Of a stretch of 64,000 bases of DNA, positions 32,472-44,113 are shown in pieces; positions within the stretch are counted from its first letter, which is position 1, and each line of letters begins with the position of its first letter. The notes under the pieces were generated by a model. That model was not told the origin of the DNA, did not search any database, and worked only from the letters and a program-made list of their open reading frames with translations. Source of the DNA: Mesodorylaimus sp. YZB2_4 (taxonomy: Eukaryota; Nematoda; Enoplea; Dorylaimida; Dorylaimidae); NCBI GenBank assembly GCA_030248295.1, contig JASANH010001365.1, positions 1 through 64,000 of the forward strand, in the 5' to 3' direction. The translations under genes were made by a program, and so were the position numbers.

Positions 32472-33193
32472 TTAGAGTTTCCAAAATCCAAACCACCAAA
32501 TTTTGAAAAGGCCAAAGACGTCTGAAACCAAAGCGAGCGTTTTATACGACGTTCCAGCTAACTGAGCAGCAGCTAAGACATCGTCCAGAGACCCAGTTGC
32601 CGCGCCATATACAGCTTTCCAAATTTTCCAGTTAGGGTGCGGTTTGGGCTTCCCCTCAACCCCCGCAATAAATCGTTCTTTGATCATCAAATTCCGCGCA
32701 TTTTCGTCCTGATCTGGGTAGGCTAGTTTAGCCAGTCTGACTAGATCGCGATGGTAATCATTCACAGTCTCTTTCTCATCCTTTTTCCGAAAATGGAAAG
32801 TCTGCCGATAAACACTACGTTGATGAGGCATGCTAAATTCTGCAGGAGGTAAGCCTTTAAAGCCTCGTACGTACCTCGTTGATCATCGCTACCAAGCTGG
32901 TAGACATCTAAAGCCCGTCCTCTGAGACATTTGTTAAGCTCGACTAACTTCACCGCCTCGGTTACGTTGGGAGCTAAGCTACTTAGATACTCGAACTGCT
33001 CGAAAAATTTCTGTACGTCCTGATCTTCCGCGCCTGCTAGCGGAATTTCCTTATACATCTCATAAAATGGTTGTCTCTTAGACAGATCATTCCCCTGTGC
33101 ACCCGCTCGAAGTTGTTCCTGGAGAGCAGCGAATGCTGCTGTTAACTGACCAAACAGAGCCTCAGCCATACTGCCTTCTTTCCAGCAGAACAA
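32472..33193 (-). pseudogene. gag: Gypsy gag, N-terminal and central part, frameshifted
   Basis: The first frame (33193-32762) begins MFCWKEGSMAEALFGQL, with a likely true start at MAEALF, and contains a gag-like capsid helix region (QFEYLSSLAPN, VELNKCLRGRALDVYQL). A second frame (32831-32472) continues with VNDYHRDLVRLAKLAYPDQ and NLMIKERFIAGV, the gag C-terminal helices. No CCHC zinc knuckle could be recognised in 31900-32470, where several frames compete. Confidence 0.7.
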
Positions 33194-33804
33194 ACAAATC
33201 GAGTATCCACCTCACGATAAGGTATCACTACCACAATGCACTTACAGGGAGAGAACCAGTTCCTCCTCTCTCGCTAGAACAAACACGAGCTGGACACAAG
33301 CTGGACACGAGCCACGTGCCAAAAACAAGGTATCACTACCAAATTGCACCGAGAAAAGAAACCAGTTTCTCCTCGAACCCGTAAACAAATTCCTGCACTA
33401 CACGAACCACGTGTCAAGAGCACGGAACCCAAGAATTCGCTACGGTACAGAAAATCGATAATCTTCGATCTATGGAGACAAAACAAATGGCGTGATCCTT
33501 TCAACCGCCTATCTTGGGCCAAGTGCAGATACCGCTATTAGGACTGAGATTTTGATCACCGGAAGAGACACTCCGAGAACTAGGAAGAGACACTCCTAGA
33601 TTTCAACAAGTTGCCGAAGAAACTTCAGTCAGGACGAGACACGTCCTCAGAAAAACGGATGCCACACCCGTTGCACCGAGAAGAGACACTCTTGGTATGG
33701 CAGAAGAGACACTCCGCCGATAAGCTCGTTTGGTCCAAAACTTGCCCAAAGCCTCCTCCCATTCGAACGCTCACCCACCAAGCCTAAACGGAGCGGCCCC
33801 CAAA

Positions 33805-34045
33805 TGTAATAAGGTTCACTTACATATGAAACCTTGGCTTCTGTGGACGGCACGATAGGGACGTAAGCGATGGGACATAGCGGTCGTTAGTGGGTTTAAT
33901 TAGAGATGACCAGACTCGGTGGATGCAACGATACCACTGAGCCTAAGCGCTGGCACGCTCAGAGTGCAACTTACAAACTCCGCGCGCTCCAGCAGACGCA
34001 ACTGCTTACATCAAGAGTGCGCGACACTCGAATGACCTCAATACA
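33805..34045 (-). repeat. 5' LTR of the Ty3/gypsy element
   Basis: It is the 241-bp partner of 27545-27785 and begins the minus-strand element. Most of the 8 differences are C/T or G/A changes. Confidence 0.93.
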
Positions 34046-35039
34046 CTTCCTGTGCCTTATCATAAACCAGATCACAGTGCAACAAAATCATGACGTTTTA
34101 GCATTGAGCCCCAGAATTTAAAAAGTGCTACCAATCAGGTACAAGATAAGCATGAAGAAACTGGTTCAGCAAAGCAGGGTAATGCAGATCAGGACAAGAT
34201 TATCCCGTTTCACCGACACAAGGCAACAGAAATTCGATCGCTCCAGTGTTCTAAGCAGTGTCACTAAAGGTCAACGTTTGTCCGCCAAACATATACACAT
34301 GATTCTTTCATGTCCGAGTCATAGAGATAGAGCTAACTTTTATGAGCAGTTCTGATAGCAATTCGTAATACTGTAAATTACGTATATTGGCTCCAAATCG
34401 CTGTCATTATAATTTTCGCGCCAAGCAGCGCATATCAATGTTCTTAGGCAATAGGACAGACGACAGAACTGATAAACTCACTACAACAACTATGACTTTA
34501 AGTGTAAGCCTAACCCTAGCCAGTGCGACTGACAAAAATGTTTTCCCGAGTTCAGTAACGTTAAAATGATGTCTTCTGGGATTCCTCCTGAGCGTTCACC
34601 ATTTCAAGCGTGTGTTATATCCTAGCTCCTTGACCTATCTATTCAGCTTTGGATGGCCGCCAAACAAATTTCAAAGATGTGGAGAAAATCTGCATTGAAG
34701 GCTATTCTCATTCTTGCAATGATTTAGCAAATCCTTTTTACTTTCAAAGAGGAGCTACTAAAATTCATCAGCATAAACTCCATGCATTGGCTTAAAAGTG
34801 ACAGGCATGCAATACTGTACATCCCTGCGTTCAGGAACTCAATGCGCCCAAAAGCTGCAAGAAAGTCCAGCGAAGATGCAGATTCCTCAAAACTCCTGCC
34901 TAAGGCAGGAGATGATGAAATTTAAAGCGCTGTCCTGTTATAGCATTTTGCATAACATAGCCCCTGAATATCCACTATACAAGGAGTGCAGATGTGAGCA
35001 TCTTCTAGGAGACACCTTCCCCAAACTGGTGACATAAAT
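34046..35039. other. No recognised gene
   Basis: This is the right interior part of the TIR-like unit interrupted by the gypsy element. Only short frames occur, none with a recognisable domain. Confidence 0.45.
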
Positions 35040-35212
35040 GAGGCTAGTTGTTATGATCTACTTGTCAACCCTAAAAAACCGCGAGTACATGTGACCAGCC
35101 AGTGGCCAGGCAGAATCTTTCTTGATCACCTTTTGTCAGCCTGGACCGGCCTGCTCCGAAGGTGCATCAAACCACATGTACTACCTTTCCTAGTTTCATT
35201 TCATGAATTTTT
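35040..35212 (-). repeat. Right arm of the long inverted repeat
   Basis: Inverted counterpart of 27080-27245. A G-rich tract (35243-35260) lies just outside it. Confidence 0.7.
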
Positions 35213-36494
35213 TGCTAATAAAAATTATCCGCTGACAATAATGGGGGGGAGGGGGGGGGGCAAAAACAGCAAAGGTAGCTAGCTACCTGCACACCCTTGC
35301 CGGGCGGAGCGGAAGGGGGTCTTCGCCATGTGAAGCAATTTTCTTCTGTCAAAAATAGTGGTGAAATAAAGCGAAAACATCAAATTATGATTGGCGATGA
35401 TGACGAGGACGAGGAGAAAGAGGACCTGTAATCAGTCAGGTGATCGAACAGAAGCTCTCCCACTCGGATGCGATGACATTCTTGGCTAGCATGAAAAAAT
35501 ATCTGGAGGAGAATACTACTTTATATGATGCTTTTTATGCTGTTGAGGAGTTGATTGAGGAAGATGTCTTAAAAAAAACGCAAGCAGCAAAAAATTACTG
35601 ACTTCTTCCAAGAAATAATTTTCGCTGTACATGTATCTTCGCGTGTAAGAAACTTTTGGCAGCAAAAAGTGAATGAATCGGAGCTTCGGCTACTTGAAAC
35701 TTTGCCTATTAGAAACTTTGGTTATTAGAAACTTTTTTCGTAGGTTTTAAAAAATTCTATTGAGCGAAGTTGACTGTGTTTCATTATTTAAGGTAGTGAT
35801 ACAATGCATGATGCATTCGTGAAAGTGTACAGCGACCCAAAGAGTCGACCGTTGTATCTTCATACGGACAAAGGAGTAAGTTCACAATACTTTTTTCAAA
35901 AAACTTCACATACATATAAACAATTTACTGTAGACTGAATTTCACAATTCGAAAATGAAGAGGCTTATTAAACATTGATTTTTTTCGTCACTATTCTACT
36001 AATCTAAAAAAAGGCATCGACAGAGGAGAGGGTGAGAGTCTGGAACATGTTTCGACTTGTTCATAAATCGCATCGTCATAGGTTCAAAGAACATTCAAGT
36101 CAATGCTGATGCGCTATCTATTGGATCAAAAGACCAAATGATACATTGATGTGTTGTAACTTTTGGTTAAGTCATACAACCACGTTTATAACAGAACGCG
36201 CAGGATGGCTCCAGCCGACGTCACTGATGCCGACGCAGAGGTCATTCGACAAAGGGTGTAACTAATAACTAACACTGTCCCACACGAACCGAAATATGCA
36301 GTCGATGACCTGACCCTGACCTTGATTAAACCAAAAAAACTTTCTTACCTGACCGTTGCCCTGCGAGGAACTGTAAGTTTAGGAATAGACTACTGTGTGC
36401 AAGCGTAGTATGTGCTTGCGAATGCCATCCATCCGTGGTTTAGCCATCACAATCTCTTCCCATTCGTTCATATTGAAAATTGGCGTCATTGGAG
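35213..36494. other. No recognised gene
   Basis: Poly-G tract at 35243-35260, then AT-rich sequence with short frames. A GACGAGGACGAGGAG run near 35403 gives an acidic frame but no clear gene. Confidence 0.4.
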
Positions 36495-36680
36495 CGAGGT
36501 ATTCTGGCTGTACTAGCCAATTCCAGCCTGGTAAGGCGCCTTTTCTCAAATTACGGCGAAAATAAATCGATCATGCAGCACGCTTTTTAAGCAGGAACTG
36601 ACGCATAACGAAGGAGATTTATCTTCGATTTTTAATGGGCGTCACCTTCTCTAGTTTTCCCAAAGCCGTGAAAACAGCTT
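36495..36680 (+). repeat. Dispersed repeat, direct copy at 52.36-52.53 kb
   Basis: Blocks such as ATTCTGGCTGTA, GGCGCCTTTTCTC, AAAATAAATC and AAAACAGCTTT occur in the same order and orientation near 52360-52530. This copy has a short extra segment (ctagccaattccagcctg). Confidence 0.6.
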
Positions 36681-36753
36681 TGCATATCTTCTTGAGCTTG
36701 ATAAAAATTCAGTTTCTCGGACTGCCCGTGAAATTTCACGTAACGCCAGAAAA

Positions 36754-37407
36754 TTGTCACCTGTAGTGAATTTTCTTGATAAAATTGCAAACACAGTGAA
36801 GCTTTGTTGCTGGTGCCGGTTAAGCAAAATTTTTTGTCTGATCAATGTCAGTCAGAGCCAGAAAATTTACAGTTCCTCGCAGGTCAACGGTCAGGTCAAA
36901 AAGTTTTTTTGGTTCAATCAAGGTCAGGGTCAGATCATCGACTGCATATTTCGGTCTGTGTGGTTCTCAGATTTGCATTTAAAACGAGCCACACATATTG
37001 AGAAAGTTTTTCGCTGTCTTTCTTTAGACGAGTCTGTTGACAAATTGAAACGAGTTTTCTTTTTCATTAACGATAAAATGAAACTTGATTTTTTCAAAGC
37101 CCTGAATGGTTTATTCTGCAATCGAGTAGGGAGAGGGCTTAAAAAAAATGGGCGTAAGTGCTTAGGTCTTAGGGGCGACAGGGCTGCCCACGATCTGGCT
37201 TCGGCTTTATCTAAATTAGGGATAAAAAGTAGATGTTTCAAAAACGACATCTCAGCTTTAGAAAAATGTTTGGGGACTACTATTTTGCATTTAATGAACC
37301 CCTCCGATAAATATACGAGTCGATTTTCAGATATAATGCGAGCTAGCATTTCTGGCGGTCTTCCATTGCTTTTTATCATTAGTTTTGACGACGAAAAAAC
37401 TTATTAA
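36754..37407 (+). CDS. Hypothetical protein, 217-residue ORF
   Basis: One open frame, Lys- and Phe-rich; the more protein-like part starts near residue 80 (RATHIEKVFRCLSLDES, NGLFCNRVGRGLKK, HDLASALSKLGIKSRCF). No domain recognised. It lies at the start of the region that becomes Polinton-type locus 2 and could belong to it. No splice partner was found. A chance ORF is possible. Confidence 0.3.
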   Translation: MSPVVNFLDKIANTVKLCCWCRLSKIFCLINVSQSQKIYSSSQVNGQVKKFFWFNQGQGQIIDCIFRSVWFSDLHLKRATHIEKVFRCLSLDESVDKLKRVFFFINDKMKLDFFKALNGLFCNRVGRGLKKNGRKCLGLRGDRAAHDLASALSKLGIKSRCFKNDISALEKCLGTTILHLMNPSDKYTSRFSDIMRASISGGLPLLFIISFDDEKTY

Positions 37408-38880
37408 AATTTTTTAACCAGTTCTGGCAGTCGGAAAATAAATCGATTTCAAATCGATGCATGTTTTTCAACGATATTTTCTATCTCATTCACGCAGATT
37501 CCGAGGGCGCGGGGAATAGATCCGATTTTCATTCCTCTCCTAATCGAGCCCCGATTAATCCTGGGGGTTTTTGAAATATATTTTCGAGGAAAGTCTTTTC
37601 CTTTTGGATGTAATAGAATACGAGTGTGATGGGGGCGTTGATTATAACACGTTCGCTTTATCTCCTCCAGTTTCTGGCTCCCTGGAGCATAAATTATCAA
37701 AACAGGTGCGCAGGTCTAGGTGAGCATCACGTATGCAAAATAGGGAAAGCGGAAACAGCGCGTGAAAATTGAGTTGTACTTATTTGTATTGTGCTGTTGT
37801 TGTTGTTATTGTTTCTGTTCTCGATTTATGTTAGCGGTTTTTGCTTTTTGCACGCGTTCTTGCAGCCCTTGCAGAGTTCTTTGTCGTATACAATAAGTAC
37901 GTGATATTGGTAAATGTATAGGTGTTGGGTCCGTGCGTGTATGTATAAGGTGGGAGGTGGTGGCAACCAAAAAATGGCCGAGAAATTTTTTTGTAAAAAT
38001 ATGAGTTGGATGTGTAATCATTGATTGCGTGCTGTTGCGACGTGTGCGTCAGTAATTTGTTTCGCAACTTGTCATTGGTGTTTGTGAACCAGAAAAAAAA
38101 ACCAAAACGTGCCGTTTTAACTAGGTGATGTTTAGGTAGTGGACTGAAATTATTCAGTTCACAGGGTGAGAAAGGCTCACACGCGCGCAAGCATGTAGAC
38201 GTATAAGTTGTTCATTGATGAGGTTGCGCGAGTAAGGGTGGTGATGCACGCGGGGTGGGAGTGCGTTCGAGATGAAAAAATGGATAAAAGGGAAGGGGGA
38301 AGACGACGTTGAATGGGGATGGACTAGCGACAACCAAACGACACACACGCTCGCACAGAACTGAGTTGTGCGCCTGACGTCTCAGGCGCACAACTCGGTT
38401 CGGTTTGTGCTCGGATTGGGAACGCGCCCCCCTTTTTGTATATAGTGTGTGGTGTGTGTTTACGTTGCACGCGTCCGTCCGCAACGTGGAACAGTCTGTA
38501 GTCGATCGATTAACGCCTGAGCTAGTAAGCCAGTCAGCTGGTGCACGCGGGCGACCAGCCAACGCAGCCGCCAAGCCACCACCACCACCCAACCTCAGGC
38601 ATGGATCGATCGATGTCGGCGCACCTAGAGCCGTCAACTCATCGTCAGAGCCTTTCTACGTGGTCGTGGGGTGCGCCCCAGTGCAGCAGCCAGCGCATCC
38701 AGGTCGTCTACTGCCGACGTCGTATCGATCGGTTTGATGTTCGGTGTGTGTAGTACATGGTTAGAGTCAAGTCTTGGCGACCCGCCTGTTCTATGCTCGG
38801 AATGGTTTATGGATGGGTGGACGGGTAGGTAGTCGGGCGCGTAGACGAACAGACGAACCAATTGATCCATATACGCAAGT
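37408..38880. other. No recognised gene; contains a strong hairpin at 38358-38401
   Basis: Several overlapping frames on both strands but no recognisable domain. The hairpin has 20-bp arms with a single T/G pair (GAACTGAGTTGTGCGCCTGA) and a 4-nt loop CGTC. Confidence 0.5.
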
Positions 38881-39219
38881 TTAAAAGCGTGAAATTCTCA
38901 AGAAATAAAACTGGTCATAGTTGTATTGGGGAGGAAAAAATGTAAGGATAGAAAAAGAAGCGATAGAACACGTTTTTTCTGATTCTTTTTTCCCGTTTGT
39001 TTTCAGGGTCAAATCTCTAGGTATATATAAGGGAACATCCTTTCCTGTCTTATCGTACTGTAGTCCTAGTTGACTTTGTTCTCGATACAATTTTTGATAT
39101 GTTCTCGTCAGGTTTTTCGTTGGTTTTGATTTTCTAAGCTCTTGATTCTCTTTTATGGTCACTAATCGATCCCTCCCAGTTTTGGTGAAGATTTTTCTCC
39201 CGATTCCATTTTTTTCCAA
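38881..39219 (-). CDS. Hypothetical basic protein, 112 residues
   Basis: A single ORF with ATG at 39219; the first 70 residues are Lys/Arg-rich (TKTGRDRLVTIKENQELRKS, YREQSQLGLQYDKTGKD). No recognised domain. Composition drifts to Phe-rich at the end, so the real C-terminus may be spliced elsewhere. It may be part of locus 2. Confidence 0.28.
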   Translation of the reverse strand: MEKNGIGRKIFTKTGRDRLVTIKENQELRKSKPTKNLTRTYQKLYREQSQLGLQYDKTGKDVPLYIPRDLTLKTNGKKESEKTCSIASFSILTFFPPQYNYDQFYFLRISRF

Positions 39220-39873
39220 CTTGTCGATTTTGACTTGTTTTGACCAATTTTTTGGCCAATTTACAATCGATCAACATCTATTTTTGAACATGTTTTCGAA
39301 TTTTTTCCCCTCGGTCTCTCACTTTTTTTTCGATTCACGTAAGGGTTCCCCACATCATGTGTTTCCTTCGTATTTTAGACTTTCGGAACTAAAAAACTTC
39401 ACATTTTAGGAGTCGGTATGCGCTTATTCGGCGATTTTCGAATGTCGGCTTCCGCACGCTGATCAAATTTTGTGATGCACGAACAGCCCCATTTTGAATA
39501 TGGCTTCCTATTCGGCTTGCACCAGACCAACAATGGCATATTTCCACCGAGTTTCCGATCCCACCTGGTTACATTTCAACATTCAATCCATCTATCCCAC
39601 GATATCTATTCTCCACGTCAACTTGAATCAACACAACTGTCAACACATTTTTTGTCAATCGATTTTGTATCGAGCCTTCAAAGGCACTGTCGAGCACAAT
39701 TGCGATCAATGTCCCCTCACTCCACCTTCAATAGACGCGGCCACGAAGAATATTGATGATGATCAATAGGAGTAAGTTTTATTATCCGAAAAAAGTTAAA
39801 AGATAAGTTGAGTTGATCTCAGCTTCACACCACTAGTTATAATTACCATTTAGTTTTACACATCTCGCTTTTT

Positions 39874-40035
39874 AAATTTACCGCGCTGCAGAAGCCGCCT
39901 ATAACACACGAACCATTCTTCAAAATGCCTCGTCCGCATAGCAAAAAATCCGTTAAGGTCTATAAATTCCAATTTTCAAATTTACCGCGCTTGAGAAGCC
40001 GTCTATAACACGGGACAATTTTTCAAAATTCTGAA
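39874..40035 (+). repeat. Two-copy tandem repeat, about 104-bp period
   Basis: AAATTTACCGCGC...AGAAGCCG...TATAACAC...TTCAAAAT occurs twice in tandem. The first copy carries a short ORF start, MPRPHSKKSVK. Confidence 0.65.
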
Positions 40036-40905
40036 AATTTTTTAAATTGACAAAAATGCTTTTTATGTAAAACTGCATGAACTTTTTCAATTTTTCAAGA
40101 TGCTTTTGATTCAAACGAGAAATCGATCAGATAATGGAGATAACTAATCTGTGGGAAACGGCGAGTTTAAGTCATCGTTTGACAGAATTTCCACCACAAG
40201 GACATCGTCTATTTGGCAAGAGAGATTGCCGACGGCCGCTTCTACGACCAAATCGCAAATTGACCCATCGATTGATCCGATTTTGTTTATCGAATTTAAG
40301 AATGATTCTTTACCACCGTTGACTTCATCGTCAAATAAATCGACGCCGTGGTACTTGCACGTCATTTATTCGATTCGCGTATGCCGGACTGGTGGTAGCG
40401 TAGTCACCATTTTCATTTTTGACGAAAAATTCAAATTTCCTTTCGAAATTTGATGTCACCCAAGCGGTGTAGGCAACGGGTTCGAAGATCGTATTCCGAT
40501 ATACAAGTAAGCTTAATTATCCAACCCTTCTATCTGTTTCCTAATCTGGACCCGAAAGATATGGAAAAATGAAAACACAAAAAAAGAGAAGAGAGTGTGG
40601 AAAAAAGTGACTAAACTTAGCAAGAATAAAATTAAATACTATAGTGCGGGGAGAGAAAAGGGGTTTAATTAGGAGATAGGATGATTTGTTCTAGGAAAAG
40701 AAGGTGGGGCTAGTTAGGGAATGATGGGTTTAAATTAGTCGTTGTAAGAGGAAAAGATGATAGGAGAGGATATTATAGCCCAAACCTAGGATCACTGTTG
40801 ATTAAAATAAGGAATATGGTTTTCAAGTTAAAGAGTGCTGATGTTTCTTCCATTTGGTTAAGCGCGCCGAACGTATAGGGCAGGCGGAAAACGACTTTTT
40901 TCACG
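40036..40905. other. Unassigned open frames
   Basis: Overlapping frames of 60-100 residues occur on both strands at 40134-40453 (for example IDPSIDPILFIEFKNDSLPP on plus). No domain, and the strand cannot be decided. Confidence 0.3.
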
Positions 40906-40939
40906 ATGTCTATCGAAATAGACAAGCCCAAAACGGTGA

Positions 40940-41890
40940 GTGAATATTTCAACATATTATCCAAAAAGTTTGCGAGTGATAATGATCGTTTTTGTAGAGA
41001 CCAAAGTGTTTACAGTGGACGAGGGTGCGAGGGGAAACGTTGTTGCTACCGATGCCACTCATCGCTGCGCCCCACCCCGACCTTCAACGGCCCTTGTCGA
41101 CAAATCGCAGAAATTATCGAACGCGATCGCCCTAGCCGGTGTCAACATTGCTCCAGTCACGCCGCCCGGCGCTAGCACTGTACCGAAAGCAGAAGCGGAT
41201 GTGAACTTTAGTCCATTTTCGTCGAGTTTTGACGAAGTAGAAGAAAAAGAAGATGATGATGATGAAGAAGGTTAGGCTAAAAGGACCGTTGGTAGTCTAG
41301 TAAGCTCAGTTTCAAGTATTTTTTAATGGTGCAAGCAAATCTAAATTTTAAATTTTATTTCATATTTGTTATTTATCCTTTGTAGATTTCGAAACAGAAC
41401 CACCGGGCTTCAAGATCGGGGCCTTCAATAAAGATCGAGAAGTCGATATTCTGTGTGTAAGTTTTTATCGATATCCCACACATACAAGTGCATTATATCG
41501 TTTTTCAACCCCCAATATATTTTTCAATTTCCAAAAATTCCTGTTTTGAATCTGGGAAAAAGGGCTTCATTGGTTTTTATGACCTTTGGTCGAGCGAAAA
41601 CTTTGGTTTTATCAAACAAACCAGAGCAGGACTATCTGGACAAGTTAATGGCTAGACGAATTCTTATGGCCAATTACATGCTTCATGATCGAACCATTTC
41701 GTACCAGCAGTTGACTAAAATATCATCAAAACGATTGGTTAAGCTGCTATCTGTAGAATTTCGTCGATCAATGTCACCACTACCACAGGTTTTGGATCGC
41801 GATTCAGATGTCAACAACGCCACCACTGCCACTGTCTGCGAAATTTCTGAACGTGTCAACAATTTACAACTGTACATTACCATTTTTTAA
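40940..41890 (+). CDS. Spliced hypothetical gene, acidic middle
   Basis: A frame with VNIAPVTPPGASTVPKAEAD and an acidic run (SSSFDEVEEKEDDDDEE) ends at a GTTAGG donor at 41271. A TTTGTAG acceptor at 41379-41385 brings a phase-matched exon (FETEPPGFKIGAFNKDREV, 41386-41456) with a GTAAGT donor. The next open stretch (about 41556-41890) contains DYLDKLMARRILMANYML. The last junction is not phase-clean, and the start (possibly MSIEIDKPKT at 40906) is unsure. No domain recognised. The intron style equals that of the capsid gene at 46-48 kb. Confidence 0.4.
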
Positions 41891-42636
41891 GCGAATTTGT
41901 TCGATTCGTCCAATCGAAAATATCGTGATAGGCAAGATAAGAACAAAACTCGTGCCAACATCGATGCTGATGATTGATTGCCAATTTTTGACTACTGACA
42001 CCCTTTTTGTTTTTGTTTTTCGCTTTTGGTCAGGTCATTTTACTAATATTGATGTTTTTACTGATCCAAATTTTTGGATTTAAAATTTTTTTTGGTGTGA
42101 TTTTTAGGGGGATGAAATAAAAGGAAAAAAAAGTTGGTAAAAAGCGCTCGAAAGTTTGAAAATGTTTTCCCGAGTTTATCAAAACCTAATTCAGAAGCAT
42201 TGTGTTTCCAAGGGAAATTGGATGAATGTAGAAAATGTGTGGGGAAAGCTGGTACCATACTCGTAGTCTAAACACGCATGCGTAATGCGTTGTACGCACA
42301 GAAGGATGTTAAGAAGATATAAAATTTGTGCGAATTAGTTGCACTTTATCAAACCCCGTGGCCCCGACTGTGCGGGAACGTTTGCCACATATTCGTCGAT
42401 CCCTTATTGGAGAAAACGAATCCTCACGTTTTGACTTTGATTTATTACCTATTGCACATTGAGTATTTTTAAAGAGCATCATAATCCATCGGATTATTCT
42501 TTTTATTAGAAACCTTAGAATAAAATTTTAATTGGACAAAACTGTTGGATTTGGTTATGTCTTATTCCTTTTTTGGTGGGTATAAGAAATTTAAATTCCG
42601 CGCCTTGTTTTACGTGTAAAATGTACCTGCTCATCT

Positions 42637-43146
42637 GTGCGTGCTTTTCGGGTGTCCTTGGGACTAGCAGTGAAAAAAGAATCCATCAATGGTGTATCAA
42701 TGGAGTATTTTAGTAGATATTTTGTTTATGTTTTGAAAAATGCAAAATTTAATGATAAGGAAAAGAATGCTCAGGTAATTTCGAAAAAGACTATGGAAAA
42801 ACGAAAACCAGTGATCAATTTTTTATAGGCGGTCTGCTGTCACGTTGCCGGTTGCCAAGGACGATGTCAATGTTTGAAAAAAAATTTTCTAGGTGAATTT
42901 TTATTAAAATGCGAAGAGGACCCGATTTATGACCAATCGCATTACAAGAAATGTCTGATAGCCCGATCTGTAGTTTTTCATCGGATTAGTGACCCGTTCG
43001 ATTATTGGAACGACGAGGATTTGGTACGAGCTTTATTTGAAACTGGTGAATTACGGCTGATTCGAGAAATTAAGATTAAATTAAATGAACCGAATTGTCA
43101 AAAAGTCTGCAATAGCCAGTTTTTTAAGATATTCGTCAACGGCTGA
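42637..43146 (+). CDS. Two-exon hypothetical cysteine-rich protein
   Basis: Exon 1 (to 42774) ends at CAG/GTAATT. A 54-bp intron (42775-42828) ends TTTTATAG. Exon 2 (42829-43146) continues in phase with VCCHVAGCQGRCQCLKKNF, then CEEDPIYDQSHYKKCLIARS. An ATG at 42621 begins a signal-peptide-like stretch (MYLLICACFSGVLG) in another frame; the frames meet at an A-run near 42673, so an indel is likely. A secreted, disulfide-rich or zinc-binding protein is plausible. Not recognised. Confidence 0.45.
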
Positions 43147-43497
43147 GGCGGAAAATTGAACTCGCATTTTCGGGAATGTCGGCCAAATCATCAACAACAA
43201 CAGCAGCAAATAATATCGACCAGAAATATCAGCTATCAAATCCAAAGAGTCGTCCATGTCACGACCTGTTCGCACATTTAATCGGCGAACGATAATCGAG
43301 AAGTGGAAATTAAAACCACCTCTACCACAAAGTTTGATTCGAACATTTATGAAACTCAAACTCGATTTCACCTCTAACAAAAACCCGAAATGAAAATTTA
43401 TACTCGAATTATTGGATTTTCATCGAATACAGAAAGGTTGGAAAATTTTTAGCATCGACGTAACGAGGTAAAAATTCTAACTATATTTTTTTGGTTT

Positions 43498-43774
43498 TTT
43501 CAAGGGTACTGGCTGGCGAACAGCGGCAAGAGGCGTATATACCCGCACGCCACAATCCATTCAAGCTGGACCTTTGAATTTGGCTGAGTCCAATAATGAG
43601 CTATCGGCAGCCAGAGTCGATCCCAATCATCGACAATGGCCGCCATGTAAACACCAACATTTACCTATGGAATTTCTCGACCCTGTTGTAGCCGATATTC
43701 CAGAATTACCTCCCTCATCAACTTCAGTTTCAACCGCTCACCATTTGGACACAGGTTTGACGTCGTTTATGTAG
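43498..43774 (+). CDS. Exon-like open frame, unknown
   Basis: Follows a good acceptor (TTTTTTCAAG) and stays open for about 90 codons (RTAARGVYTRTPQSIQAGPL, FLDPVVADIPELPPSS) to a stop at 43774. No domain recognised. It probably belongs to the same set of spliced locus-2 genes. Confidence 0.28.
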
Positions 43775-44113
43775 AGGAGATGATCGGCGTGCTGCATCAC
43801 GTGCAGAGTATCCTCGCTGTCCAAATTATTACCAGTAGTTGGCTGTTGAGGGGCGTCGAATCACTTTTATCTTGACTTTACCACTGTCAGCTGCTGTAAA
43901 CGCTGTATTCCCCGCGTCGTCATCATCGTAAAACGTGCAGACTTGGATTCGTATTTGAAAGCACTTCTCGACCTGTTCCAAATCAACCGAACGGACGCCT
44001 TGGAAATTTTTTGCAGACTTTTTATGTTGCTGGTATTCATTCGCGATGAGAAACTCTTGGTAAGCTTGAAAAACTTCCTTAACTTAATTTTTATAGTTTC
44101 TAAAATTCTTGCA

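Larger units (their letters stand above)
27545..34045 (-). mobile_element. Full-length Ty3/gypsy LTR retrotransposon with 4-bp target duplication
   Basis: Order on the minus strand: 5' LTR, gag, protease, RT-RNase H, integrase, GPY/F module, 3' LTR. Immediately inside the 5' LTR the sequence TGGGGGC begins a candidate primer-binding site; tRNA-Pro is a possible primer, on partial match only. The coding region has frameshifts and stops, so the copy is dead although its ends are well kept. It lies inside a TIR-like unit (27080 and 35212). Confidence 0.93.

Noticed and set aside
32472..32499. CCHC zinc knuckle at the end of gag
   Set aside because: Short Cys/His groupings occur in several frames of 32.2-32.4 kb but none has the C-x2-C-x4-H-x4-C spacing.
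38405..38753. Overlapping plus and minus ORFs of 70-140 residues
   Set aside because: They are low-complexity Pro/Arg/Ser frames in a GC-rich patch with no recognisable domain.
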